64,000 nucleotides of DNA from Scatophagus argus (lineage: Eukaryota; Chordata; Actinopteri; Scatophagidae). Shown in pieces: positions 24,958-38,700 of the stretch. The stretch's first letter is position 1. Every line of letters begins with the position of its first letter. Location: contig NC_058506.1 in NCBI RefSeq assembly GCF_020382885.2, positions 10,332,318-10,396,317 of the forward strand, written 5' to 3'. The notes beneath the pieces were generated by a model, which saw only the letters and a program-made list of their open reading frames with translations, was not told the origin of the DNA and did not search any database. The position numbers and the translations under genes were made by a program.

Positions 24958-27567
24958 ATGCCAGTAGTGCCATAGTGCAGGCTGTCATGTCAGGATATCA
25001 AATTGACTATAACTGCAGGTGTATCTTTGTGTAGAAATCCAAGGATCTCTCAGTTTATTTTGATTCTACTGCAACAAACATTCAAACAAGGCAGACATAA
25101 GCAAATGAAGCATCGCCAGGCTTTAATTTGAGCAAAATGAAATAGAGGGGCTGCTCTTTAAGACAATTTGCAACCCTCTATCTCGAGCAATTAGGTGCAG
25201 ATGGGATTGACAGCAGCAGAGTGCAGATGCAGAGCTGTGACAGGCAGCCAGACCCTCTCCAGTGTGCTGCACCCAATGCTCCTAATGTCTTGGCTTGTAG
25301 ATAACTTTACAGATCAGCTATGATTATGTTGCTTATTAATTCAATCAGTCAGCTCCAGCTGACTGCTCTTTTATTAGTGCAGTCTTTTACTAATTCACTC
25401 TACAAAGGCAGATGTGAGTGATGCAAGCAAAAGGAAAGTAAAAGAGAGGGATGACAGGGAGGCAAGACAGAGAGGAGACCTTTGGCAAACTCTGCAGTAA
25501 TTGCCTCAAGTCATTTAAAAAGGGGTTTTGAGGATGAAAAATTGATCCATAGATCTATTTAATCAAGAGCTGACTCAAGTGCTGTCCTTTAGAGCACCTT
25601 TGACTGCAGACAAGACCGAAATAAAAAATGGGATGCTAACGTTTTAGATTTTACATTTTTGACATTCAGCGCTGTGCCTCATTAATTGACCATATCAGAG
25701 GCCTCTGTCAGCAGGTTTCTAGGTATTCAGCATCACTATGTCACAGACAGACCAAACACATCCTCTGAAAGCCAACAGAGACCTGTTTGAGTATTCTGTC
25801 TTTCCTTTCTTTTGCCTCTTTTTATAGGCTTAACAGACTAGAAGTAAAGCTCTGCTTCACTTATTTGCAATGTCACACTAAGGCCATTCTAAATTAAATC
25901 ATAATTATGCCACATGATAAAAGCTTTATGGGGCTGATACAGTGAGTATGTTTCAAAGCTTTTAAGAAGATGAATGTATTTATCAGTGAGTATATTTGTT
26001 TTGCCTCTGACACATCAGAGTTGCATCAGAAAATGACATAAGCAACATCATGAATCTGTTGTGAAGAGTGTGTTTAGATTTATAAGTAATCCACCGATGG
26101 GCTTTTTCAGGTGCATTTTTCTTTTGCTTGATTGTAAAATGCATGAATTGTCAGAATGCTATAAAATGAGCACCCATACGTTGTTGACACACGGAAAACT
26201 AATTTCTTGCCCTTCTCCTCTCCCTTGCTCTCCCCTTTTCTCTGTGTGAGCATGTGCAAGTGCACATATGGGAGCAATAAAGTCATTCAGGAGTGCATCT
26301 TTTTAACCAAAGCATAGCGGTATATGATGATCTGATGTCAGAGTCAGGACATGAAATGCACTCAAGATTAAATAACATATGGTGCCAAATGAATGATCCA
26401 TGGATTTGTCACTTTTCTGTAAGTTTTATTAACTGAATGCATGACATCAATCAAATACTGAGAAAAGGTGGTGGAGAAGCTCTTTGATTTCCTCTTAAGA
26501 GTCATACTCTGCACATAAAGATGGAATGACTAAAAGAAATTCAGACATGCTGCTCCTGAACTAATTCACGACAGACACTTAAGCTCAAAATGCTGGTGTT
26601 TCTGAATGAGAACACATTAAGGGTGCTATTTATCTTAGTTGTTGCAGCAGTGCTCCTGACTAACACGCTGATGCTTTTCAGTCATTTTAGCTTCTTTTAT
26701 CAACGTGTTGTTAAAGTTTGTTTGTATCCTATAAACTTTTCACCCCTGTAAAAGCCCATTCTTATGCATGATTTCAAGTGATGTGCAGTATAAATACTGT
26801 ACGTGACTTGAATGGTGTGAGTAGTATGATGCTCCACTTTGCAAGACAATCATCAGCAAATAATTGTGTTACCTTTCTTGTTTTCTGTTTTTTTTTTTTT
26901 GTCATGTTGTCTTCTTGGATGGGTCGCTCATTTGAATGACAACTGCTGTATAAATTGTGTTGCCATTAAATTGGGTGCTTCTCTCTCCACACACCACCAC
27001 CAGAGCCTGTAAGTCATTATTGTAAAATAATTAAATCGAGGTTTAAAACAAAAGCTCAGTCACATGCCACCAATTGAGGTTGATTAGCACAAACCACAGA
27101 AAAGAGGAAGAGCAGATATTTTCTCTCTCTGAAGGTAAAGCATCTTATAAAGTAAAATATGTTGTATGTAAAACCCCGTAATTATGAGAAAATTAGCTGC
27201 CTTTTATGTAAATGCCACTCAAAATGAAAATTTTACTTACTGAGTAGATCAAACTCCTTCTGAAAGTCAAAAAAACACAAGTAGTGAGTCTGTTTTGAAA
27301 TCAGCTGTCCATTTATCAGAATGATTCTTTTGTCCTTATTCACATCAGTTTTTAATTATTCTGTTTAATTAATTTTGTTTTAAGGCCACAGTGGGTATTT
27401 AAGTGTGTGAAACAAAGAGTGAGGCAGAAAGAGAGAGAGAGAAAAAGTTAGAAAGGGCTGTTTTTCTTTTTCGGTTTCCAAATTGATATAACTTCCTTAG
27501 CTTTTAAAACCTCAAAGTGTCTCTCCATGTACGAGCATGAATAACGCAAAAACCAGCCTGAATCTGA
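24958..27567. other. Gene-free spacer
   Basis: AT-rich unique sequence. I see no exon, hairpin RNA or repeat family I can name. The 25.1-25.4 kb part contains several ATTA and CAGCTG cores, but nothing beyond composition supports a function. Confidence 0.5.
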
Positions 27568-28532
27568 AGGATAAAACAGAGGCGTAATGGGGACTCAGTG
27601 ATGTTTCGGCTCTCTTCAAGCCTTGATGAGGTCTCCAACATGCTGCTTCTTCTGGGTCTTGATCTCACAAAAGAGCAGTTCACTGTCAGCGGTTGCGATG
27701 GCGCAGATATCTTCACACAAAACGATGTGAACGAGTTCATCAAGCGTGTCCCAAGCAAGCGGCAGTGAACATAACCCAGTTTGTACACTTGAAAAACACT
27801 CCCTGAGAGGAGCAGCGTGACATGGTCAGACAGTCCCCGCAGATCCTGCCGAAGCAGGCGGTATGCGTCAGTGTTTGACATGAAACTCTGCTCGAGAGTT
27901 TTGTTTTGTCCACAGGGTCATGTCATCTGTTGCTTGGCGTTAGGGAGCTCAGAAGGCAGATTGGTGTGGCTAATATTACCAAACACGATAACAGTGTATG
28001 ACGTGGGAACTTTTCAATGAGGACAAGAAGCGAGCCAGTTCACAAAAGAAGGCAGTGGCTTCCAGCAGGACGTTAACAAAAGCAAATAATATCACCTTTA
28101 AGGGTTTCTCAGCTCCCCTGCGGTCTGGAAGGGTTACTTCAACCTCTGGCACAGATGAATGCTTTGGTTCTAAATAGTTTGCACCACTTCATTTTAAACC
28201 TGAATAGTTGGACATTTAGAAACCTTTAATATACATCTTACGCCCTTCTAATCCCTATGAACGTACCAAGAATTATCTCCTGTATCTGCAGCTCCCCTCC
28301 AGGGATTCATCAGGTTTGTGAGTTTGGACAGTGAGTTTTTAATGACCAGCCCTCAGTGAAGTTTAAAACACCTGAGCAGCAGTGCCAGTTAACAATGCTA
28401 GAAAGATGAAGTCCTTGATCTCAGAGTGATTTGTAGAGTACAGACAATAAAATTGTGTGTGGAGTTTGTCACAGATGTTCAGGACTTCCTAAAATCCTAT
28501 TACGACAAGTTGGTTGGTACATTACATTTTTG
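27568..28532 (+). pseudogene. Coding-like patch in broken frames, identity unknown
   Basis: A GC-richer island of about 1 kb holds a run of protein-like plus-strand frames that do not join. The first is 27,568-27,771 (67 codons plus stop, including ATG at 27,601). A shifted frame follows from about 27,773, with stops near 27,811 and 27,883. An ATG frame lies at 27,998-28,177 (59 residues, basic and Ser/Thr-rich). The last is about 28,402-28,532. The pattern fits a decayed coding sequence with frameshifts, or several small exons. The minus strand also reads as protein-like over 27,616-27,750 and 28,010-28,170, so even the strand is uncertain. No motif lets me name a family, and no poly(A) tail is evident to prove retroposition. 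Confidence 0.3.
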
Positions 28533-31500
28533 ATCTTAGATGCCATCATCATCATTGGGCTCCATCCCAGCCATGTGTACAAAACACTTTTCTAACATTT
28601 GTCAAATATTTTCATCAATTAATTTTTAAAGTAATTCCATGAAAATTGAGTTACCTTAGTAGGCGAGCCCTAAAAGGTTTAATAGCAATAAACATTCTTG
28701 ATTTCCCTCCCTTTTTATTAATTACCTGAGAACATAGCACCATTTGGTGGAGAAGTAAGAACCTTATAGCTGCTATAAATTTGTAATATCTCTCATGGGT
28801 TTCATGGAGGAAAGAGAATTGATATCAGAGTTCATGTATAAAGTCATGAATCATAAAATATTAAATAATGTATTTACACAGCCTTGGGTGCAGCAACCCA
28901 TCATCCCCATTCCCGTTCTGTGCTGCCATTTCTGACCTGAATTACATCTCTTGATAATTATGTTTGACTGGCTTATATGTCTAAATTCATCCAAGCACCA
29001 TACCTCCTGCAGTTGACCAGGGACCTTGTGAAATAAAACTATTAAACTTTCCAGGGTGATTTTTTTCCCTGTTTTAGTTAAAATATGATGTAATGTCTGG
29101 TGTAAACCAAGGATAACTGAGACTGACTTGGTATAATTTGTTGTCACCAGCTGTCTACACAAGTGCTACCAGCCAAAATCCATATTGCTCAAAGAGGACC
29201 AGGAGCAAGAAGGGTATCACCTTACAGGATATGGTACCACTGGTGTAAAAGCATACCGCTGACAGAGATTTTCCATATGAAATAGTCACTTAATGTTCCC
29301 AGTGTCCTGTGAATTTGAATGGTGGGGTTGCATGTAACATTAGATTTATTGTGTCTGCCCCCGCACCCTCTCAGCACCTGTCCCAAAAGGCAAATTAATC
29401 CCATCTCCAAAACATGTCCCCGTCTCCCCCTCTGTGCACAGACATGACACATCTGTCTCAGCCATTATGCATGGCCTGGCATGTTTCTGGGACTCGTCAC
29501 ATGCCACCTTGACATGAAGGATGTTGTTGCTGCAGAGCTCTGACTGACTGACTTATATTTGAAATGTTTTTTTTTCTTGTTGCAGATTCCACCCCTCCCT
29601 TTCTTCCTCCACGCTCTCCTCAAACAACCTCAATCTAAAGACGCTTTTTGTGGTAAAGAATAGACAACACATGGGCAGATAAATGTCAAGTCTACCCTGC
29701 TGGAAACAACCTATCTGTGCACTTAAAAAACATGAGGCGGAAATTAAAGATCTTAAGATTGCTTCTCTATCATGTACTGAATAGCCTGCTTTACTGCCTC
29801 TAAGGGGGAATTATATATTTTTTAGTGGTAGAAAGTAAGTACATTTGCTGTAGTTAGCTTTGAGTTACTTGAGTATTTCCATGTTATGCTATTTCATTTC
29901 AGTGGGAAATGTTAGATTTATCTGACAGCTGGAGTTACTGGAATTAAGATGTTACATAAAGAAAACGTATGATACATGTTTAAAAAAATGATTAAATCAA
30001 TTGTTTAGTTGAACTTCAGGTGTTTAGGAGTTGTTGCTCATTTCCCCTCTAAACTTAAATTTCAACAACTGTTCAAATTAGCCCCACTGCGGGACTAATA
30101 AAGGCCTGTCTTATCTTGTTTTATTTTATATTTTACATAAACATAAATGCTAGATGCTAGTGAAACGTTTTTTTTCTTCTCTTCCCTCCCATTAGTCATC
30201 TCACTCACTGCTCATGTCATAATCTTTCAGAGGGGGCCCTGACCCTGATAGGCTGAGACCCACTGGACTAAACTGTGTATAAAGTTAAAACTACAACAGT
30301 AATATGCTGCTGACACAGCGACACTTCAGTATTAATTATCTAATAATGTCATATATAATAATATATCAACCACAGGAGTCATTTTACTGCATAATGACGT
30401 CTTTTACATTAATACTCTAAACAGTTCATAATACTTCTGTACTTCTAATGATTTTGAATGAAGGACTTTTACTTGTGATGAAGTATTTTTACATTGTTCC
30501 ATTGGTACTTTAAATATTAAATCTGTACCAACAGAATCTGTACCAACAGTATTTTTACCTTTTCATGATAATACAAACCCCCCCCCCAAAAAAAACAAAA
30601 CAAATCCCATTGAGGCCATAACTACAAACCCATGCAGACCAGAGCGTGACTGTGTCCTTGTTAAGGCAGTGTGCTGCACTGCCCAGTGCTCAGGTGGTGG
30701 CTGCCCTGACGAGACATCGCTGTTGGCTGTTCTCAGTCAAACTAAACAACATCATCAACAGCCAATCACAGGGTCCTGTGCCGGACCCTGAAGATCAAAA
30801 CCACAGGGACTGGTCAGGCCAGTAAAGCTGCCTTTCACGCTTACTTACACAAATGTAACAGATGCATACAAACCTTTTTCTGAAAGGGAAAAATATTGCT
30901 GTTATTTCTTTCTCCGCTCAGAAATACGTTCATCAATGTCTCAGACTTATTGTTGGGTATTATTTTCACCTTTTTTTTTGTCACTATCTCTCCTAGACAT
31001 ACTAGTGGAGGCAAATCTACTCCCAGATCTAATGCTGCTTTGGTATAAAGCTGCAAAGAGAAATAAGAGAAGAAAAAGGCAGAAAGTAACAGCATTCAGG
31101 CCTTTTTTCTTAGGATATTATGTATTTTCTGGTTTGGACCACATGAAAACTCATCCGCATTAAGCTGATTTAAACCTTTGATGTCTACCTTTGAAGAGAT
31201 AAATTGAGCAGTACTGGCTCTTATTATTTAAACATATTAGGAATTTGTATTCACTGACAGCTTCATATGCACAGACATATTTTAATCTAAAAAGAGACTT
31301 TGAAATACAAAATATTACCAAATTTAAAAGATATATAGCTATGTATTACATTTTTGAATAGCTTTGAGTCCCAAAGTGTATACACACACACAGGCATACA
31401 CACAAAAACAATCAAGCACTTTGTAGGCATTCTTTCCCTTCCAATTACACAGCTGTCTCAAAATTCAGTCTCAGCAGCTCCATCGTGCACTTCACTGCCC

Positions 31501-32683
31501 CGTACCTGCAGGAGTGTTTAAGTGAAGCACTGTAAAGACAAAAAGAAAAAAGACATCAGAAGTGTGTGTGTGTGTGTGTGACTGTGTATGTGTAAGGGAT
31601 CGAGCAAGAGAGAGAGAGAGGGAAGATAGACAGACAGAAATTTGATGAAAACAAGGAAATGAGGATGGGCTGAGTGAAAGGGGTGGACTGTATGGTCCAT
31701 CTCTGCACCTCTTTCAACCTGCTCAGTGAGCCATGTGCTCGGCCTTGTAAACTGCAGTGCTACTTGATTACTTTGTCAGTCTTTTAAACTGGCTTTTGCT
31801 CTTTGGGGGAAAGCAGGGAGACATGTCCGACCGAGGATGTCCAACAGAGAACAGGAAGTGCAGAGAGGAGAGTGGAGGCACTGCATCCAGATGAAGGGAA
31901 ATTATATTCTGCTGTCTTGTGAGCAAATAATGGACTATCATGAGCCATGTCAAGTTTTCTGACATGCTGTATTTTATGTGTCGTATCAAATCCAACAGCC
32001 AGAAGCTCAGTATCATGCAGTATTTCCGTGGGGGACCTGCTCTCCCTCTGCTGTGCATGTAATTAAAAACTATTCTGTGTCATCCTCGCATCTCCTTAAA
32101 GAGGGAACAGAGTCAATTAATGTCTCACACCAAATTTTCAGCTTGTTTTTTTTTTTTTATTATTATTATACTTTATATTTATTTTTTGGGGGGATAAAAT
32201 CCAAGAAATTATGAAAGACATTTCAAACACATTTATCCCAAGGAAACCTTCAAGGAGAGAGAAAGAAGCCCAGTGCTTTCAAGGAAAACAGATGATTTAA
32301 ACAAAAGTTATATTGCTCTGATGATTTGAGCTACCAAAAAAACAAACAAATAAACAAAAACAAAACAAAACAAAAGGCAGTGCTTCATTGGGTATTTTCT
32401 TTCTCCTGCCTGAGATGAATGCAGTTAGACAGCGCCACCACCTGGCAAAATTAAGTACTCAATTCTTCATACAATCTATCCCCCTTTCCCATATGTCTTG
32501 TTCACTGTGTAAGCTTTCTGCTCACTGAAATGTAAAAATGAATGCCTATTAGCACAACAACAACTCAACTGAACTAATTAACAAAAAAATCATGACAACT
32601 ATTGTCTAATTTATATTGGAAAAACTAATTAGACAGAGTTACTGCACTTCTGACATATATGATGGGGGAAGTTATGTATACTG
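28533..32683. other. Gene-free spacer with simple repeats
   Basis: No named gene. The stretch 30,622-30,825 is GC-richer and stays open for 67 codons on the plus strand before TAA, with no ATG at its start and no motif I know; a second plus frame is open across much of it too. A C-run followed by an A-rich tract lies at 30,577-30,605, GT and GA microsatellites at 31,562-31,622, and CAAA-rich sequence at 32,336-32,374. The rest is featureless. Confidence 0.45.
31562..31622 (+). repeat. (GT)n and (GA)n microsatellites
   Basis: A nine- to ten-unit GT array at 31,562-31,580 is followed after about 26 bases by an AG array ending near 31,622. The open frames seen here on the minus strand come from these repeats. 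Confidence 0.85.
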
Positions 32684-33168
32684 TATCAGCCACAACATTA
32701 ATACCACCTGCTAAATATTTTGTAGGCCCCCCTTGTGCTGCCAAAACAGCTCCTGTCAGGGAAAGGGACACAGGACCTCTGCGGTTATTTTGGGAATGTT
32801 GGATCCTTTGGGTCCTGTGCATTGAGCATGAGGCCTCCAGATGGAGGAATGCCGGGTGGATTATTTGTCATATTTCAGTGAATCCCACAGATTCTCAATC
32901 AGGTTGGGATTTGGGGAGTCTGGAGGCCATTGTTGGGGTTCTTGAGAAATTTCTGGGCTGTTTTTGAAATGCGATGGCTGCCACTGACAGGAAAAACCGT
33001 TGCCATTGGAGGGGGCGTATTGGTCTGCAGTGTTTAGTTGGTGGTGTGTGTCAAAGAACATCCATGATCCACGACTGCCAGAACCCAAGGTTTCCCCGCA
33101 GAACATCAAACTGTAAACAGATAATTAATGTTATTCACTTCACCTGCCAGTAGTTTTAATGATAATGT
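32684..33168 (-). mobile_element. Decayed Tc1-like DNA transposon
   Basis: The left end reads TATCAGCCACAACATTAATA then CCACCTG. The right end has CACCTGCCAG followed by TAGTTTTAATGATAATG, an imperfect inverted copy of the left end. Read on the minus strand, 32,861-33,109 is open and contains PDSPNPNLIENLW, which resembles the SPDLNPIENLW block around the last acidic residue of Tc1/mariner DDE transposases. The element is only about 485 bp, far shorter than an intact Tc1 of about 1.6 kb, so it is internally deleted and cannot encode a full transposase. The left-end sequence belongs to a repeat I recall as widespread in fish. The exact family is not certain. Confidence 0.6.
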
Positions 33169-35649
33169 CATTCACTCATTTGTTTACTTTTGTTCCATTT
33201 TCTCCTCTCTATTGATGGATAAGGAGGCCATGGATATCAGCCTGTGAGAGGCCTGTAATCAAAAGATGTTTTGTGTTTTGTCTGTTTGCATGAAAGACAT
33301 GAAGCATTTCAGCTCCAGATTTCCCAAACAATACTTGAAGAGTGAGCCTTCTCTGTGATCGAAGAGCAGGCTTGATGTGGGTTTTAGTGCCAGCAGAGTG
33401 TGTGAACACCTGTCGGTCTGCTGTTTAAAAGAACGCTTCATCTTTACATTTAAGCCTTTGGAATGAGTGGATTTAGAATTTCTCTTAATTACATCAGCTG
33501 AATTTTTGCATCAGCCAAAGATATTAGTGGTCTGTCGATGATTGGTCTGGCCTGTCTCATTAATGTCATTGAACTCCAAAGTGAACCTCAATACTTTTTT
33601 ATTTAATGAGGGACATCATCATTATATTGTAGCACGAAATGGAGATTCTGAATGTTACCCATAAAGAAGCTGTGTTTGCACTGTTGTGCAGTGTGATGGA
33701 AATCCCAAAACGAGTGAAGCTGACTTTGACAGACAAGAACATGTTGAGTCATGTCAGTTCTGCACAAGTGAAGCAGGGCAAGCACAGTGACAGGAGCTGG
33801 GCATGCAGTCAAATAAGGCACTTTATTGGCATAAGAAACAATCAAAATGTTCTTGGTCTTTAAAATCTCACTCATAAGTTAGATATTTCTAAAACAAATA
33901 TCTGTGGTTTCCATGAAAACAAACTCAGATAATACAGACAGAACAGAGGTTGGGTAGATTTAGCAAAGAGCCTTTCTATTAATGCAAATACTGTAAGTAT
34001 TGTGCCCTATTGTGCCCTCAACCATAGTGTATTTTCTGATCACATGCTAACATTATCAGTAAGGCTTTTGTCATTTGTGGTTCTTCAGAAGATCGAATAG
34101 TAAGGAATTACTTTCACCACCAAGGTGTGTTGTTTTAAAATGAATGTCAAAGAATGTTTTAGATAACTTCTTCAAACATTTAATGGTTCAGATATGATGA
34201 TCTGAAAGACTGCTGAAAGTATTTCTGTACAGTAGACCATCCTGAACGTGTCCTTTAAAGAGCAAGGCAGGCGGGTTGGTGGTCTAACTGTTCAACAGCA
34301 TGAGTTCAACAAAGAGAAGACTGAAAATAGACTGCAGGTTAGGTCTTGTGTTACTGCAAATAGTATCATACATTATAGGGGTCTCCAGCAAACATGTGAA
34401 GACTGGAAGCTGAGCTGTTGTGGTCCAAATGCTTTATACATATATGGTGACTTAAATATACTGGAGCTGTCCTTGGGAGGAAAAGGAAGTTGGGATGTTT
34501 GTAGTACCAGCTCCACAAATACTCCGCTTTTCATACTAACCAAACCTTAGTGTATAGAAAGCCTGAAGCTAAGTAAGCCCCAAGTTATGCATTCACAGGA
34601 TCCAGGATCCACGCCTTCAGAATACTCAAAGGGGTCTGCTTGGTTTCAGTGTAACTCACATTTGATTGCACATTGAACATCACATTGCTTTGTGCGAACT
34701 TTGTAAAAGTCTGGGATTAACCCTGTTCTGTAGCAGGGTTAAGCCCTCGGCTAATGGTGGGGATATCACACATTTGAAGTTTCGAGTGGGAAAGTATTGT
34801 AAGCTCATGGCCAACAGAGCTGTAAGCCCAAGGCTAATGACATCAGATAGGTAGGTATCAGACACAGGCTAAATATAGAGAGAAAAGTCCTGATGGTGAT
34901 GTGATGTCTTTCTCCAGTGTATGATTGCAGTGTACCAGTACTAGTGAGTATACTAAGTTAGTGTATGGAATTTTTATTGCATCTCCTCTTTTGATTCGTG
35001 ATATTTCAGGATTTGTTCCAGTGACACAAAACCGACAGAATTTAGCCTGTTAAGGAGACATTATTAAGAAAATTAGAAAATTAAAAAAAATCATTAATAC
35101 AACACAGCTGAAAACTTGCTTTATCAGAGATGTTGGCTAAAGATTCCCCTCCTAAACAAACAACAATATTTACCTGTAGACTCATGCCCATGGCTTGAAA
35201 GTTCACATTGTATGAAACCTCTTAAGTTTGGAGAGGAACAAAGATTCTCATGCACATATTAGCAAGATGACATCTGAGCTACTAATTTTAGCTGGAACTT
35301 AAGCCTGATTTACACAACATAATACATATACTCAGACAGAGTAATTTTTGTCGTTGTTTTATGTGTCATTGTTTGCTGAAAAAAACCTTATAATTATGCT
35401 GTTCTTGAGCTTGTTCTTCTTTGCAACTGTTGCTTAGTAACATGGTTGGTAACATCAATAGCTGTTACATAAAATCGCTTATTGAAAGTGAAATACATTT
35501 TCTTCTATTCAGACTGAATGTGAGTGTGATACATGGTAGTGCAGTATGTTCAGGACACAATTAACGGAGTTTAATTGGTGTGTGTCCAATTACAAATGCT
35601 ATTCTTTTCCGACAAATATTGACTCTTTTACTTTGGGAATAAGTATACA
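33169..35649. other. Spacer upstream of cdc23
   Basis: I see no gene. Between about 34,735 and 34,825 a motif of the form TAAGCCC-N2-GGCTAATG occurs twice, making a weak local duplication. An overlapping GGATCCAGGATCC lies near 34,600. The final 1 kb is AT-rich until the promoter-like cluster listed next. Confidence 0.45.
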
Positions 35650-35729
35650 CAGGAAGTGATGTCATCGGGAGGTGGGACTTCCTGCTTGTAACTTCCACCA
35701 ATAGCACAATTGTTCGGTAAAATATGAAA
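35650..35729 (+). promoter_or_regulatory. cdc23: cdc23 promoter
   Basis: Just upstream of the cdc23 start lie an ETS-type GGAAGTG (35,652-35,658) overlapping a CRE-like TGATGTCA (35,657-35,664), an inverted ETS site ACTTCCTG (35,677-35,684) and a CCAAT box (35,698-35,702). No TATA box is visible. Tight ETS, CREB and NF-Y clusters are usual for housekeeping cell-cycle promoters. The transcription start is probably within the 20-30 bases before the ATG, but that is inference. Confidence 0.5.
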
Positions 35730-38700
35730 ATGGCGGCTCTCTGTAGTGAGTTTGGGGATCTGGTACAAATCAAGAAACAGCTAATATCAGTGATATCGCT
35801 ATGTAAAGAAAGAGGACTTTTGCATAGCGCGAAGTGGTGAGACCCACTGTGACTAATGTGCCATTTACTGTCTTTCTTTCTTGTCTGTTACCTCGATAAC
35901 TAAGCGCTAATGATATTTAACAGTTGGTTAGCTTCGTTAGCAGTACTGTTGACAAGTCTCATTAAAACAATTTAGCTAACGTTAGAGTTAAAGCTAGTAC
36001 TGAATGCATTCGTTAATATTAACACTGTTGATATAACTTAGTCCAGCCAGTGTTATGAAGATGTTTGGTGTGTAACGTTATTTATTAACATTATTTCTTA
36101 ACCATTGGTGGGTTGTATTTGCTGTGATTGTCAGTCTGTCAGTTAGCACATCTATAGCGGACAAAATTTGATTGAAAAGAAAGCAACTTTGTGTTATTGT
36201 TGTCTCCTGCAAGAGAAAATCTGATCTAATAGCAACATAAATCTAATCCTAGAATTTATCCCGACTCTTATGGCACAGTTATGTCACATTCTTTCTGTGT
36301 TTATATGTTAGGGCTTCTGAATTGGCATTTGCTTTGAACCCTCTCCCCAAAGATGAATTACCCCCGTCAACTCCTTTTACTGAGGTTTGTACATTTTTCT
36401 TTTTGGATTTTTGTAATGGTTTGAAATAATTTTGTTTGATGTTTCCTGTCATTATTACATGTTTTTTTATGAGTTGAGTTGAGCTCTTGATTGAAGCTTT
36501 ATGATGTTTATACCTGATGAAATATAAAAAAAATAACCCATGTTTAGTGGCTGCATCATCATTCCACCAAATGGGAATAATCCAAGTAGTTTCAATTTCC
36601 AAAAAGCTACTAAGTTTTTGAAAACAGCTGGTAGTAAATGATGAATTATTCACTGACTGTTTTCACCCACAAAATCGGTCCACTAGCAAGTTGCAGCACA
36701 TTAGTCCCACTTCTGGAGTTTAATTTTCCTTCTAATGTGAATGAATTGTGTCCTTCTCTCAGAAAGGGAAGTCATACAGTATATGGTCTACTGTATGTCT
36801 AAAGAGGAAAATGTTACACTGACCCCTGCTGACAGTTTTTTGGAAGAATGCAGAATTGGCTCTTAATCATAAGTCCGAAAGTGTCGCATACAGTTGCAAC
36901 TTTTTGAAAATGCTTTTGCAATTTTCAGTGACATTAATTCTTTTTCCATCCTGAAGGTGACTTGATGAATATGATTGGGATGATATTTTTCTTCTTAATT
37001 GTCTGTCTGTCTGTCCCAAATGCAGGAAGATGCACAAGACCTGGATGCACTTACACTGGCCAAATCCTACTTTGACCTGAAAGAGTATGACCGTGCTGCT
37101 TACTTCCTGAAAGGCTGCTGCAGTCAGAAGGCTTATTTCCTCTATATGTATTCTCGCTATCTGGTAAGATTCAGAAGATAACTGGCATGCTCACATCCTT
37201 CCATCCTTTGTTTCATTTCTTGACCACCACTTTCACTGTTTTGAAATTTTTCTTCTTTTGTCTTCAGTCAGGCGAGAAAAAGAAAGATGATGAGACTGTG
37301 GACAGCCTGGGTGAGGACTCATCTGTTTGGTCATTTTACAAGACAACTAAATTTACTCTTTAAATGTCAACTTTTGGGTTTTTCTGTGTTATTTTAGGTC
37401 CTTTGGAGAAGGGTCAGGTGCGTAATGAAGCCTTGCGAGAACTGAGGGTCGAGCTCAGTAAGAAGCATATTGCAGGAGAGTTGGACGGGTTCACTCTGTA
37501 CCTGTGAGAACTTTTCCTCTTAAGTGGACACGATATCCTCAGATTCTGTAAAGAAGTACAGTAGACTGATAATAAACTGTGTTTGTGTGTGGAAACACAG
37601 GTATGGAGTGGTGCTACGAAAGCTGGATCTGCTGAAGGAGGCAGTGGAGGTGTTTGTTGAGGCAATTCATGCACTTCCTCTTCACTGGGGAGCCTGGCTG
37701 GAGCTTAGTAACCTTGTTACCAACATTGAAATGGTAGCTACTTTTTTGTTTAGACATACAAAAACTATATATTGTACTTAAGGTCCACAGTGACCATTTA
37801 TACTGAAAATAAATCCTCATATTACAGTCTCTCGACTTAAAAACTATACATGTCAGAACCAACCAAACCAAAATAAAGCTTATATTCAGCCAGTGCACAG
37901 GAATTTAAAAAACTCATGAGACTCAGGTCTCATGGTAATTATAGACAGTGAGCTGATTCCATCTATGTTGGCCTCTCGGTCTTTCTTCCCAGCTGAAGTC
38001 ACTCTCTCTGCCAGACTGCTGGATTAAAGACTTCTTCATGGCCCATATGTACACAGAGCTGCAGATGATCAAAGAAGCGTTGCAGAAATACCAGAACCTC
38101 ATTGAGGCTGGCTTTTCGAAGAGCACCTACATCATCTCACAGATTGCTGTCGCCTACCACAACATCAGAGGTTTATTTTCTGTATTTTCAATAAGAATGG
38201 AGGAGCAATGTTACAGGGACAGCTTTAGTCTTACAACATTCTGTCTTATTTTCATTTCAGATATTGACCAAGCTTTGGCTCTATTCAACGAACTGAGGGA
38301 GCAGGATCCATATCGCATTGACAACATGGACACATTCTCCAACCTGCTTTATGTCAAAGTGAGCTTGCCAATTGTCATATGATACCTTACTGATTAACAC
38401 AGAAATGGTGTGTTTTGACTTGTTCCATCAAATGTTTCACAGGGAGCTTAGCGACCTAAATTATAATATAAAGTCCAAAATATTGAAAACATTTTTAGTT
38501 CTTCAGCTGCTGATAATGAGTTCTTTCCCAGAGTATGAAGCCAGAGTTGAGCTACTTGGCCCACAATCTGGTGGAGATCGACAAGTACAGAGTGGAGACA
38601 TGCTGCGTTATTGGTAAGTTTCAATACAGTCTGATCAAAACTAATGTGTACAGAAATAAAGAAACAAAGTTCTCCTGCACAATTTTTTATTGATGGAACA

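Noticed and set aside
32625-32967. Open frames across the 32.68-33.17 kb element as a host gene
   Set aside because: The inverted ends and the SPNPNLIENLW-like block show transposon ancestry; the element is internally deleted.
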